Numbered from the stretch's first letter, positions 24,721 through 35,919 are shown. The stretch is DNA of 64,000 bases from Dentipellis sp. KUC8613 (GCA_002286715.1 NSJX01000003.1:732680-796679); one strand, 5' to 3'. The notes: generated by a model not told the origin, from the sequence alone. Numbers and translations: made by a program.

Positions 24721-25216
24721 ATGAACTCTCGCCCATCGTCTCCGCCCGAGGCGCAGATCCTGGGATATGGCTCCGAGCCATACCGCCCAACCCCAGCATT
24801 CAATTATATGGATTGTCCGGACCCAAACCCGACGGTCTATCTGCGGGTTCCTATTGCGCGCAGCAAACATCAGGTCCGTCGGAGAGACAAAATGACAAGC
24901 CCGAGATCTAGCACCAATCATTGCTTCCCATCCTCAAAAGATGCCCGACCGGCCAACGATCCCATCCCTCCACGGGCTTAGAGTTGATCCCGTCTCTGAC
25001 CTTTCTACGGGGTTACAAGCAGAAACATCCGCGACGCCATGTGGACCTTCCCAAAAAGTAAGCTGTGCCGCCCCCCAGGGCGAAGATGCTGTTCCGCGTT
25101 ACAAGCGCCCCCTAGCCTTTCCGGCGCTTCTTGTCCAGGATTTATCTCAAGAAATACCAACCGCGCCGGGCTCCGTGACTTTCTCATTTGGAGGCAAGAG
25201 CCGTCGGGACCTATAA
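24721..25216 (+). CDS. Possible small Pro-rich hypothetical protein
   Basis: From ATG 24721 the frame reads MNSRPSSPPEAQILGYGSEP, continuing with YRPTPAFNYMDCPDPN and TVYLRVPIARSKHQ up to a good donor (CAG^GTCCGT, intron from 24874). Two continuations are possible. An intron to 24940 joins in phase to an ORF ending SFGGKSRRDL at 25216. A very short intron to 24911, plus a second intron, joins to another frame ending QEPSGPITR at 25224. I do not recognise the product. An AT-rich patch about 40 bp upstream would suit a core promoter. It could be a real small protein or chance coding potential in an otherwise gene-poor stretch. Confidence 0.3.
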
Positions 25217-25224
25217 CAAGATGA

Positions 25225-26090
25225 CATATACTGAATATTCAATGCTATGGACTTCGTTCCGTTTCCGCGTAGGGCAAAATTGATCTTTCAACCGGCGAAG
25301 CCCTGGGTAAGCTTCACCGGAAAAATGAACGGACAAAAAAATGACAGGCCGGTAAAGACAGATAAAAAGCGGGTACCGTAAATGATAGAAATCTGCACAC
25401 GGCCTCGGCGAGTACCTCGGGCTTGACCACAGCACTCCGGCTCTCATATTTGCATCGCTGCAACAAAGTGTCGCACCAACCCCCGAAGTCGCTCCGTGCA
25501 TTCCCTGGTAAAAGAAAGGAAACGAACGACACGTAAGTGCCGATAGAACGGATGCCTTGCTCCTAGATGGGAACACTAACTATTCCGGCCTGAATTGCGA
25601 TCGGCGTTCACGACAGCAAGGGGCCGCTGCTGCATTGTTGATGAGCCGCATCTCTGCTGCGGAAAGAGTGAGAACGAAAGCGGGAGGGTTTTGGTGTCTC
25701 TGCCGTGACTTGTTCGGAGCCAGACGGCGTTTCGTACACGAAGAGGAAATATATGATCCCAGGGTCTACGCATGCCCTACTGATGGCGCAGGCCAAACTC
25801 ACAGACTCTCCGTAGCTTGGAATAGTGCATACAGATCCAATCGCTCCTTGATATGGGTGTCACTCGCACCGAGAGTGCAACAACGGCGATGACGAGACCC
25901 CGTCCTTGAGCAGAACCTGGCAGGGGCTTTTCGACTTCCGAAAAGTTGCTTGGGAGGTCGGGGAGCCTCCCCGCCAGTGAATTAATTCTCGAGGCTAAGA
26001 CGCGGTACAGCATGTCGATCAATATTAGGATTGGTGGCGATTAGCGAATCGGAGCCATAGCTTTGTCGGTGCTGTCATGCATGCGACGTA
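25225..26090. other. Gene-poor stretch
   Basis: Several open frames of 60-120 codons occur on both strands. None shows domain-like composition, splice-compatible partners or similarity I recognise. No repeats are evident apart from ordinary short words. The right end includes the 3'UTR of the thioredoxin-like gene. Confidence 0.4.
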
Positions 26091-26682
26091 TCACTTCTGC
26101 ACGAAGGAAGCTAATTTCTCCGGAATTTCGTTCTCCACCAGCCGACTGTCTTCCTGGGACTGGATGGGAGTAGGGTGTTCAGACCCAACTCAGGTATATA
26201 CAGCCACAAGATACTTAGTACGTACATCGGTGACTCGGATGATGGTAGGAATTGATTGGACGTTCCATGGTTCTCCACGGAAGGTATTCGAGGGTGTTTC
26301 TCTCCACCTGTGTAGGTACACATGCGATGCAATGTGAGCATTTTGAGGCAATAATGGCGGTGCGGGCACGTACTCGTTTCTTTGGCCTACATAGATGATC
26401 AAAGCAGAGGGCCCGTCGGCGGATGCGAAAGTCCGTTCAACAAGATCTTCCACATCACGGCAATCCTACAGGGTAGCAGTGCAATTAGCAATGTCCAGCA
26501 TGACGGCCAGCCACGCGATGCGTTCGATATGTACGCAGACATCCCAACGGCGCCCAAGTATTACTCACCGGGCACCACATTCTTCCCGCGTCATCGCGGG
26601 ACGAGTAAAACACTAAAAATTGTTCTCCTACATCGCTGAACGACTGGATTTGGGAGGGGTCCTGTGCTGTGTGTAGCGGCAT
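26091..26682 (-). CDS. TXNDC17-like thioredoxin-fold protein (DUF953)
   Basis: Four small exons join in phase: 26569-26682, 26374-26465, 26226-26307 and 26091-26153, giving 116 residues. The product reads MPLHTAQDPSQIQSF, EQFLVFYSSRDDAGRMWCP^DCRDVEDLV, then SALIIYVGQRNE^WRETPSN, EPWNVQSIPTIIRVTD, and ends RLVENEIPEKLASFVQK with TGA. The redox motif WCPDC, diagnostic of the TXNDC17/TRP14 family, is created across the first exon junction. The cis-proline segment SIPT is present. The length fits the family (about 120). The role is probably cytosolic disulfide reduction as a TRP14-like protein. No single ORF reveals this gene, which explains why the region looks empty at first. Confidence 0.88.
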
Positions 26683-27430
26683 AAGCAAGATTCAGAAATT
26701 GACGCGTCGACACAGTTGCAAGGATAAGGACAGCGCGTCTGATACAAAGAGACGCCCACGTAAGCGCCTTCTGCAGCGCCTTTGCAAGGCGCTATGTATG
26801 TGATTCTTTTTGCAAGTTGCGGCGCTACAGAACATTGTCGCCCATTGGTTGAATGCTCGCGCTTAGACATAATAGGCCATGCCAGGCCAGGGTTGTTTCT
26901 TGTCTTCTATGTCGCAGAAACCACCATACGATGTCAAGGCAGGGGCATTCGGAAAGCATTGCCGGATATTTCATCGAGCAGGCAGCAAAACCTGTCTGAT
27001 ACGCGATCCTCTTGGTCGCGCTTGAGACATTGAGAGGACCGGGCAGCTTGGATTTAGGCAAATTGCATTTGGCCAATTTGTACGTCTACCCACACCCAAA
27101 CCCAAAATTAAGCACCGCACTAGGGGGTTTCATAGCAAATAATAGAGAAAGACGGGTGTGCGTGCGTAGGAGTCAGGTATGAGAACCCCGAGGAAGAGCT
27201 GTCCGATGATGATAGCAAACAAAAAACATAAAAGGGGCTACAGTATCTTAACCACGTAAATGCACCGACGCCGCGGCGATTCGAGAAAGCAACTGGTATC
27301 AACATAATCGAAGGGTCCATAACACCGTCCGTGGGCGATTGGGCATCTAGAGCAACTGACCCGCGTACTCAACCACGTCGGGAGACGTCGCGTTCGTGCA
27401 TCATCGAGCTGAGCCAGGAATCAGAGTCGC
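26683..27430. other. Upstream region of the TXNDC17-like gene and 3' side of the Thr-rich gene
   Basis: No gene is supported here. At 26763-26793 the octamer AGCGCCTT occurs twice in direct orientation (26763-26770, 26775-26782), and its exact inverse AAGGCGCT follows after 3 nt (26786-26793), making a perfect 8-bp stem. It lies about 80-110 bp upstream of the thioredoxin-like ATG and could be a factor-binding site. ACGCGT also occurs at 26702-26707. Confidence 0.35.
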
Positions 27431-29358
27431 TTAGTAGGATCCACCATACGAGGAACCGTAAGACGACGCTGCCGTGGCACTAGCAGCTGCTGCGGAAGCA
27501 GTGCCGGAAGAGCTGGATGCAGGAGAAGCGGCGGCGGAAGAACCGGATGACCCGTAACCTGACGAGCCGTAGCCCGACGAGCCATAGGTAGCAAAGGTCG
27601 CGTCAGCAGTGGCGGTCGCGGAGGACGCCGCGTAAGTGTTCATGGTGTTGCTGTTACCAGACATCAAACCCCAAGAAGACTTGCACTGGATCAAAAAGAT
27701 AAGCGTCAACAGTCACATGCGATTCAACACAACGCGAACCTTGCCGAGGCAGTCAGAGAGAGCGGTCTCTGCGACCGTCTGCGTGGCGGTGGCGGTGGCC
27801 GTCTGGGTCTCAGTCGCAGTGTTGGTCAAAGTCTGCGTCTGGATCTCAGTGTGGTCCTGGACGACTGTGGAGGTCAAAGTGTTCATGACAGTCTTGGTCT
27901 GGTAAAAGTAGGGTTGTGAGCTGGAATCCGTGTGAGAAAAAATGTGGAGACGCCTTACGTTGTCGATGACCTGAGTGGAGACCCAGACAGACGTGTACGT
28001 CGTGGGCTTGACAACAGTGCTAACCTGGACAGACGTGACGGTGTCCGTCTCGGTGGCAGTGTTGGTCTTGGTCTGCGTCATGGTCATCTTGTCAGTGATG
28101 GTCGCGGTTTGAGTCTCCATGAGGGTCTTGGTCTGCGGGAGACATCAGTAAGGGAGGGTAGAACTGTCACAGCACGATAGGACTCACGTTGTCGATGACC
28201 TTGGTGCTGACCCAGACGCTGGTGTAGGTCGTGGGCTGGATGATGGTCTTGAGATCCGTCTTGGTGACGAGGTCGGTCTCCGTCTGCTTGAGGGTCTGCG
28301 TCGCGGTGTCCGTCTTGGTGGCGGTCTGAGTGTACGTATTGACCTGGGTCTTGGTCTCCGTAGCGGTCAGAGTGTGCTCGACAGTGCTGGTCTTGTCAAT
28401 GATCTCAGTAGACGTCCAGATGCGAGTGGTGGGGACGAGCTGGGTGGAAGTCATGATCTCCGTCTTGGTGTCGATCTCGGTCGACACCTTGGTCTGGATG
28501 TCGGTCATGGTGACGGTAGTGGGGACGGTCTTGGTCTACGACGAAAAGGTGAGCGAGATCAGCCAAAAAAAAAAATAGGAAAAAAGAATACCTCCGTCAT
28601 GGTCTTCGTCATGGTCTGCACACTCGTCTGTGTCATCGTGACCGTTTGCATCTGGGTCTGGGTAACAGTCTGAGGGGGCGAGTTGTAGCAGTACTGCTGC
28701 CTGGAGAAGTTATCGGGATTTCATTAATTTAATTTAGATAAGCCTAAAAAGGAAACGCACGAGTTGATTATGATCGTCTCGTAACAGCCCTTAGTTTGAT
28801 ACTGTGCGAATCGGTACCTATCAGTCAACGATCGAGGGTGCGAATCTAAGCGGTACTCACCCAAGACTCAGACGTGCAAGAGCCATCCGAGGCTTTGTTG
28901 TACCCGTACCCGCAGTTCATGCTCTTGTATCCACCGCCCATGAACGAGGAGTAGTAGTTCTGCCCAGACATCGAGGGAGGCTGAGTGTACTGAGAAGGAG
29001 GCGCCTGGTACGCAGCGCTCGAAGTGACCTGAGGCTGGTACCCGTTGCCAGAGCTCGACGCGCCGTAAGGAGCGGCGCTCGATGCACCGTAGGGGGCAGC
29101 GCTCGATGCGCCGTAGGGAGCGGCGCTCGAGGCATCATAGGGCGCGGCGCTTGAAACAGCGCTGGACGCACCGCCGTAGTTAGCGGCAGCCGAGCTGCTG
29201 CCGCCAGACTGGTTATTCGAGCCGGCCGAAGAGCTGGGCGCAGCCGAAGACGCAGTCGCAGAAGCCATGACGCTGCTGAGCTGCACCATGGAGACACCGT
29301 TCGCCACCTGAGCAGCCGCCGCGCCAACGAGGGAGAGACCGAAAACAATCGACTTCAT
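27431..29358 (-). CDS. Secreted Thr/Ser-rich repetitive cell-surface protein
   Basis: ATG at 29356-29358 starts a signal peptide (MKSIVFGLSLVGAAAAQVANG). An Ala/Ser-rich stretch follows with four copies of an octapeptide (SSAAPYGA, first copy SSAAPYDA), then a small Cys-containing region (MNCGYGYNKASDGSCTSESW, KGCYETIIIN, QQYCYNSPP). The centre is extremely Thr-rich, with Thr at alternating positions (TQTQTLTNTATETQTATATA). It is built of repeated blocks each closing with PTTYTSVWVST(K/Q)VIDN. Two such blocks end exactly at an exon border, and the next exon begins TKT(L/V)M. The C-terminus is Gly/Tyr/Ser-rich (GYGSSGYGSSG) and ends SSYGSSYGGSY with TAA. There is no GPI-type hydrophobic tail. 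O-mannosylation is expected. Function unknown; cell-wall or adhesive coat protein is inference. Confidence 0.8.
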
Positions 29359-29801
29359 GTTGAAAAGAAAGTGAGGGGGCTTGAAAGGCCGAAGTAAAGA
29401 CGAGGTTGCGTGGTGGTGAAGACGAAGCGAGAGCGAAGTAAAAGACGGTTTAGCGGTCTACGCTGGGCTGTACTGGCTAGCAGTAGATCTTGGGTGCGGC
29501 AAGCTTGACAAGGCAAGCACTCTGGAAGGAACGGTCAGCCGGAAGACACATGACGGTCGGGATCACATACCGCTAAAAGGAAAGAAAAGGAAGGGGGGAA
29601 GAAACGAAGGAAGGGGCGAGGGGAGAACGGTAGGGAGGAGAAAGACGCTGAACGAAACCTCCTTTTCTATAGGACCCCCGAGCGGGTGCCGGCACAGCTC
29701 ACATCAGCCCGTTCTCATCAAATTTGCAGGCCATCTCGGCCGGCTGATGTCAAGGTTTCCCTAGAGACAACCCGCTCCCTCGGCCCTGAGAACGCTCGCC
29801 C

Positions 29802-29906
29802 ATTGGCTGTCGCCCCGCTTGGCCCCCTAGTTTCCATTGGCCGCCATTCTTTCTTGGCGATTGGCTGTCCTCCAGAGCGTCCTCATTGGTCTCTCGCCCG
29901 CATTGG
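29802..29906 (-). promoter_or_regulatory. Cluster of five CCAAT boxes upstream of the Thr-rich surface gene
   Basis: ATTGG (CCAAT on the minus strand) occurs at 29802-29806, 29836-29840, 29860-29864, 29885-29889 and 29902-29906. That is five in 105 bp, all in the orientation of the downstream gene at 29358. The cluster lies about 445-550 bp upstream of its ATG, and about 90 bp beyond the stop of the neighbouring carrier gene. CCAAT is the site of the HAP/NF-Y complex. The rest of the gap (29359-29801) is purine-rich near 29575-29640, with no other motif noted. Confidence 0.6.
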
Positions 29907-29990
29907 TCGAGGCCAGTGCCTCATTGCCGCTCACGATTCCACGATCTTTCCACAAAACAATCCCATATATGTCTACCGTAACGACAGCAG

Positions 29991-32900
29991 TTAATTGGCT
30001 CCCGGTCCCGAGCTCCTCCGCCCGAAGTCGCCGTGCACATCCAGCAGGATCTTCAAGGCGTTCCGCGCACGCGTCTTCGCAATCTCCTCCGGCCGCGACG
30101 TGAGTGCCGTCTCCACCTCTCGCGGCTGCTCCTTCCAAGGGTACTATGGTCACAATATGTCAATCATTGTTCGATAATCAACACACGGCAGATGCACTTA
30201 CCGGCAGCAGCTGTCAGCAAGGGCGGATAAAAAGCGGTGCGTCAACATAAACTACCATCAGCTTTCAATCAAAGAACACTTTACCTTGTGCAAGTATTCA
30301 TATGCAACCAGGGTGAATCCGAACTGAGGACTGCTGCGAATGACGCGCGCAGGGCCGCCCTTAAAGAGCGCAGTGAATCCCTCTTCGCGATCTATTACCC
30401 GGGCGTTAATGCCTCCTGCTGACAAAGCTAAGGTCGGTTACCACTCACATATCTTCACGAAGGCATCCGTGAGACCCTTGTAGTGCGTCTGGCCTTTTCG
30501 GGCTTCCACCTGTAAACGCGTCTTGACGACATCTAATCATCCGCGTCAGAAGCTTTCTATTTATCAACTTCGTTATCTCTTACCTGCAGGAGTAGTCAGG
30601 TAGGCGGCAGGCATGCCGCTGTGAGACGGCATCAATACCATGCAGACGGAATGTATCAGTTCCGTCGAAACAGCGTTCACCGCATGGAGTTGGCAGGCAT
30701 GTGTTCGCGTCAGTCAAAAGTATACAGGTAGGGCAGAGGGACGCACGCAATGGCAGCGGCGGCTAACGTCTCTCCAAAGGACAGCTGTTTGTTATGGTAA
30801 CCTTCGTGGAACAGGTCCCGCTTCAAATGCCAATAGGCGGGGAAATAGATCGCGGAAAACGGAATGTCGCGCAAAAGACATGCGCTGGCACCCTTGTACA
30901 AGCCCAAGAGACCCAGTTGACGCACGATGTGCACCGCACCCTTGGGTACCGCACCCTCGGCTTTGGCAGCTTCACCCTGTATCTGAAGGCGAATCTTGCT
31001 AAAACATGGTCAGTACACACAAGCATCCTGGAACTTGCTGTGCACTCACACAATCTCAAGAGGATTCGTGAAGACCTATTGGCAGTCAACGAGCTGAAAT
31101 ACCAGCCGCAGTAAACAAATCACGAACCACTTGACATCCACCAGCAGTACCACCGGCAACAATCTCCCAGAAAGGTGAGATCCTTCCCGTCTCCGGATCG
31201 CTGGCACGACCACGGATGAGGTCATTCACGGTGAGCTTGATGGCTTTTTCAGGAGCCACACCCTATCACACCAAAGCGTCAGTCTAAGCTCACACTAATC
31301 AAATACAAATGGTATACAATGAGTTGGGGGCCAAGTCCGCGATAGAATCCCAAGAAGCCTTCGTTCCGGAGAATTTTTCTCGCGCAGTCCAAGCTGTTCT
31401 TGTACAACAGCTGGCCAACAACGGTACTCCGTTGGTTTTGCATACTATATTCGCCGTATCAGCAAAATTTGTGGCCATATATTTCTCGGTACTCACCGCG
31501 TCTATAAAATCAAGGCCATGCAACGTGGTTAGATCATCCCATCTGTCAGTAGTATATTTGGCAATGGGCGGCTGATCTCACCTTGACTATGTATTACCGT
31601 GCATTCAAAGAACCACGATGCTCAGCGCGAGCTACACGAATCAAACTGGAAGACGCACCAAGATCTATGGGGTATACGATAGTAGCACCGAACGCACCGG
31701 CCATGCCTACAGTGCGATGCACGTTAGTGCATACCGCAGAAACAGGAAGGCGATGCGTCGATCACGCGTACCTCCTTGGACGAAATTGTACACCGAATGG
31801 AAGACGTCATGCATGACTGATTTCGCGGTGAATCCACTACTGGGGATAACCAATTCCTTGGCGTCTCCGGGGGCCTTCCATCGAGGATCAAGCAACTGTC
31901 CGAAATCGATCAAGGCAAGGCGCTGGGTACTAAGGCCACGTCCAGCAAAGTGGAAGATAATCGAGGCCTCCATCGGGGTGAACAAGGAGTAGCGTGAACT
32001 TGACGAAGCATAGTCCAGAAAGTCCGTCTGGTCGATGCGTCCGTCTTTGCTCTTGGCCGTGGCCTCACGCAACACGCTAGTAGATCAAAATGAACTACTG
32101 ACAGATGTTTCAGAATGAAGGCTGTACTCACCGCTCGACCATATCCATTTCTGCAATATTTGTAAAACGGTTGTTTGACATTATTCAGTTATCAGTCGGT
32201 ATATTTGCCTACCTCGAATAACATTGTGGAAGGCGATGACCTCAGAGTACGAGATTTTGCCTCCGGGGCTGAGAGTGCACAGTGTAGGAAGTCGGTCAAT
32301 TACGGCATCCGAGAGTTTGTGTCCAGCGATTTCCTGTAGGGAGTAGTTTAGCTGAGACGCATTGCGATAGGCTGATCATAACTCACCAAGATGATCCGTT
32401 TGAACTGATCGGGTCGGATGAAACCATCTTGGTCTTCGTCAAGGTATTTAAACGCCTGACGAAGACGCTCTCCTTGCAGACCTTTCATGAGTTGGGTAAA
32501 TTCATTATCTGGGAGTTCATGTGAACAAAATAGATAATGTCTACACTCGTAAGAAACAATTACGCACATCCTAAAACATGTGTTCCGTTCTTCTTTCCAA
32601 GATAGAGCTTGACCCAGTCACTTCACGAAATGAATATCAGGTGACAGAATAGAGCCAGCCACATGCCAAGGGCGCGTACCAGTCAAAATCAAAGGGAATG
32701 GCATCGGGTCCAACGTTAGCTTGAAAGACATTCTTGAACTCGTCAAAGGTGATGGTCCCGGAGCTGTCACTATGTACCAGCAGGGCATAGGTCAGAGTTA
32801 GTACCAGTGCTATGAATATATGACTCACACGTCGAAGTACTGGAACGCAATCCAGTAGTCGGCGTCCGAGCGCTTGAGCAGTGTCTGGAAGACCGTATAG

Positions 32901-33313
32901 TCATCCCAAGACACAAGTCCGCGCCTTGCGGAGTCCGCGACACGAAAAAGGGTCGCGAACTGAGCGCGACCGATACGCGTCAAGTCACCGGACGGCGCGA
33001 TAGCTTCGACGAATTGATCACGGTCTAGAAATCTACGAGAAGGTGGAAAAGGGCAAAGAGTGCGTTAGGCGACGTATGAAAGGAGATAGACCATGTGTCA
33101 ATGCCGATAATTGAATCGTGACATAACAACGACGTACTTCTCGCCATTCACGGTTGTCTTCGCGTGTGCGTCGAATGACCGCCTCCACCTCTTCAGCTCA
33201 GTCTCCGGCGTACGAACAGCGCTCTTCACAGTCTCCAGGGCACGGGTTGCGCGTCCTGGGGTGGAGTCCGAGCCCCCAGTGCCTGAGTCGGCATGGACTT
33301 GAGGTATAGACAT
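29991..33313 (-). CDS. AGC1: Mitochondrial aspartate/glutamate carrier with EF-hands (AGC1/aralar-like)
   Basis: This is an inner-membrane antiporter of the SLC25 family, exchanging aspartate for glutamate in the malate-aspartate shuttle. The start is ATG at 33311-33313 ([16 protein letters not shown]). The N-terminal half is a calcium-sensing-type EF-hand domain: [33 protein letters not shown] and [20 protein letters not shown] linker ([19 protein letters not shown]) leads into the carrier, which contains [13 protein letters not shown] (the P-x-D/E signature of the first repeat), [17 protein letters not shown], then [19 protein letters not shown] in the third. It ends [15 protein letters not shown] and a short tail RRSSGPGAN with TAA (29991-29993). 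About fifteen short introns are present. The family assignment is firm; calcium regulation is inferred and in yeast Agc1 is absent. Confidence 0.9.
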
Positions 33314-33826
33314 GGTGATTCCGATGGGCTAGTCTGTATTAAATGCCTGGAAGGCTTGGTATACGAGTTTCAGCAGGCTTGTCCAATGTGACAGCCGTGC
33401 AGACTGAGGGGGAGGAAAGCGACAAGGCGAGGTTATACGTCAGGACATGCAGTGGGTCAGGCAAGGCAAGCGGACGTACGGCGCTAAGGGTATGGTGGGA
33501 GCTCTACAAGAGAGAAGAAATGAAAGAGTCTAGGAGCGAAAGGGTGCAAGGAGAGACGGCAGTCGGCAGACGCGAGACTGGCTCTATGTTCTATGCTCTA
33601 GTTGTGGGGAAGGGGAGAGTGCGCCAGCGTGTTGACTGCTCTGAGTCTCCGGTCTTGCACTGCCGTTCTCTTTTTCTCCCCCTCGGGTTAGGGTCTGACT
33701 CAACCCCATTACTCCAATCCCGACCCACTTCATAGATCGGTACTGTACGCGCGCGTAGATCGTATCCTGTAGCACAAATCCCTTGCAGCTGCGCTCTGTT
33801 CCGTAAGTACATGCTGCATCCGAACC
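33314..33826. other. AGC1 upstream region
   Basis: A 513-bp gap between the carrier start and the TRM5 stop, both on the minus strand. It is purine-rich on the plus strand around 33500-33560. An open frame on the plus strand (33343-33735) has no recognisable content. No clear TATA or CCAAT motif was seen. Confidence 0.4.
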
Positions 33827-35919
33827 CTAAGCTTCCACCGCTTCGAACGCGACTTCTCGTGGTAACCGGAAGCTGATGCAATACATATCCTTGTTTGGAG
33901 CGACCGAACGCACGAGGTGCAGAGACACAGCATCTTTCTCCACGCTCCCGAGTGCACGTCCCATGCCCATCCGATCTTGCACCCGCTTTCTCCCGGCAGA
34001 GCCGAGATGACGCAAAGAACATGTCAGGAACAAGGGCACCCTGTCAGCAAACATATCGCGTCCGATCCAAACGGGGAATCATAGTAGCAACCACCGACAT
34101 ACCTCCGTGATATCCTGCTTCGCCAGCTCGGGCTCTAATTCTCTCGTGAAGCAGTGACAATGCACCATAGGCATAGGCGAATCATGGTAAAGCTGTCTCT
34201 CTTTTTCTCCACTGAAGATACCACGGAAGGCATCGAGGAATGTGATAGCCGAATCAGGCAGGTTCATCACAAAATGTGAGATACGGCTGCGGGAAGGAGG
34301 CTGAAGCGTGTTCGAAGGCTCTGTGGGGGTGGCAATAGCTGTCACTTCGGTAGCTGGAGCGATCGGAGGACCCTGCTGCTGTCGACGCTTTTCCTTCAGC
34401 TGCGAACGTGTTGCCTTCGGGCCAGTATACGGTGGGAAGGGAATGTCGAGCCCTTCAAGGGCAACCTTGCGAATGAACTCGCGCCCGTCTTCGCAAGATG
34501 CTCTGACGAGATCCCCAACCTGACTCCGTCTCTAGATAAACGAGATAATTTCAAGGACCAGAACCGAAACTTGCCTTGTTGTCAGAAATATTTCTGACAA
34601 GCCATTTATAGCTTTCCGGGTTCAAATCGTTGGCAAATACGGCGCAGCCCTTCCTGGCAGCCGGCACGGCGAACGGTCCTACTCCGGCAAAGACATCGGC
34701 AACAATATCTGTAGGGTCGAATTGGCGCACAAGCCGTTCATGTTCCGTATGCAAGCGAGAGTTCCAGTAAACTTTGGAGAAATCGAAGGTAAAACGACAG
34801 TCGGACTCGTGCTGTAGAAATTGTAAGAAACTGCAGCTGAATAACAGAAAATACTTGCATGTTCCACTATGAAGTTCGGCTCGCCAGCAATGAGTTCCAT
34901 TTTGAAGAAGCGAAATTGTGTATCGATGGAATTCAGCTTGTTCACGACTGTTCGAATGCGTTTGTTTTTCTGGTGAAACACGTGAGCCTCTAATGATTCC
35001 GTCATGCGGATACACACGCACGTCGAGCACAACCTGACCGATGATGTACTTGTAAGGAAGATATTCATCGTTCAAATTGAGGTGCGCTGTAGAGACAAAC
35101 ATAGTAAGACATTGGAGCGTTCTTTGTGAGCCAACGCACCTAGGTGACCGGTAATTGCAAACCCCGTGGGGGACCCTTCGAGGATATTCTCTGGTAGAAC
35201 TGCCTGGAGAATCTCGTCTACGTGCATAAGCTATTGGACGGGCGCCTCCTCGTCGAGACATACCAGCAGTCCAGTAATCATAATCCAGCTCCAGAGTGTA
35301 CATCGTGAGCACAGCGTTTTGATGCTCTAAGTATGTTTTGGCCTCAGGCGACAAGTCAGCTAAATTTCTTGCCACGCGACAAGTTATTAGCCATCATCAA
35401 TACGTCAGTCAGCAAAATCGATAGGGAGATGTGCACGGCAGCAGCTCACCTTCATGCTGCACTCTTAGAAGGACGAGCCTATTGTTGCTGTCTGCCGGAT
35501 CTGACACGACACTGCGCACTTTCGGCAGATTCATGACTGACCTATCAACAAACATAATGAGCCAAGTGCCACACGGACACGGTGTACAGCACGGAGGGCA
35601 GAGAATGATGGCATCTTTTCAATATGCCCGGCACGAGTGGCACCCACTGAACACTGTGCAGAGTTCAGCAGAAATAGACTTACCTTTTCATAGCCTCAGC
35701 CTTCAACATGAGACCAGTTTGAGCAGGCGGTACACGGGCAGCCAGGATAGGGATGGATCGGTGGAAGGCTGAGCGGTCGAGGGTTTCCTTCATCCACCGG
35801 GCTTCCGGGGGGGAGGCGTCTATTGTAAGCTGGCGCGATGCTGCCATAGCTTGATTCCAGAACCGAGTGGACGTTCGATGCGTAGGGTGAGGTAGACGGG
35901 AGAGAAGAGAGGCCAGCAT
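33827..35919 (-). CDS. TRM5: tRNA (guanine37-N1)-methyltransferase TRM5
   Basis: The enzyme uses SAM to form m1G37 next to the anticodon, preventing frameshifting. Family blocks in order are LTIDASPPEARWMKETLDRS and FHRSIPILAARVPPAQTG (N-terminal D1), FAITGHLAHLNLNDEYLPYK (split by introns), KLNSIDTQFRFFKMELIAGE, then FDFSKVYWNSRLHTEHERLV. The SAM site is DVFAGVGPFAVPAARKG, followed by VFANDLNPESYKWLVRN. The catalytic loop region is HFVMNLPDSAITFLDAFRG (NLPD corresponds to NPP-type motif). The tail HLVRSVAPNKDMYCISFRLP ends at TAG (33827-33829). The first ATG (35917-35919) gives MLASLLSRLPHPTHRTSTR, an acid-free Arg-rich presequence. A second in-frame ATG (NQAM^AASRQL) would give a cytosolic/nuclear form. 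Yeast Trm5 serves both compartments. Confidence 0.92.

Noticed and set aside
27636..28673. Plus-strand Val/Ser-rich frames across the Thr-rich gene
   Set aside because: They are mirror images of the alternating Thr repeats (ACN/GTN), not independent genes.
33343..33735. 130-codon plus-strand frame upstream of AGC1
   Set aside because: Low-complexity Gly/Arg-rich reading of a purine-rich promoter; no ATG-led conserved segment and no exons to join.
34600..34640. GGTTCAAATC-like word as a tRNA B box
   Set aside because: It lies inside a TRM5 coding exon and there is no A box or cloverleaf around it. No other convincing tRNA signature was found in the window.
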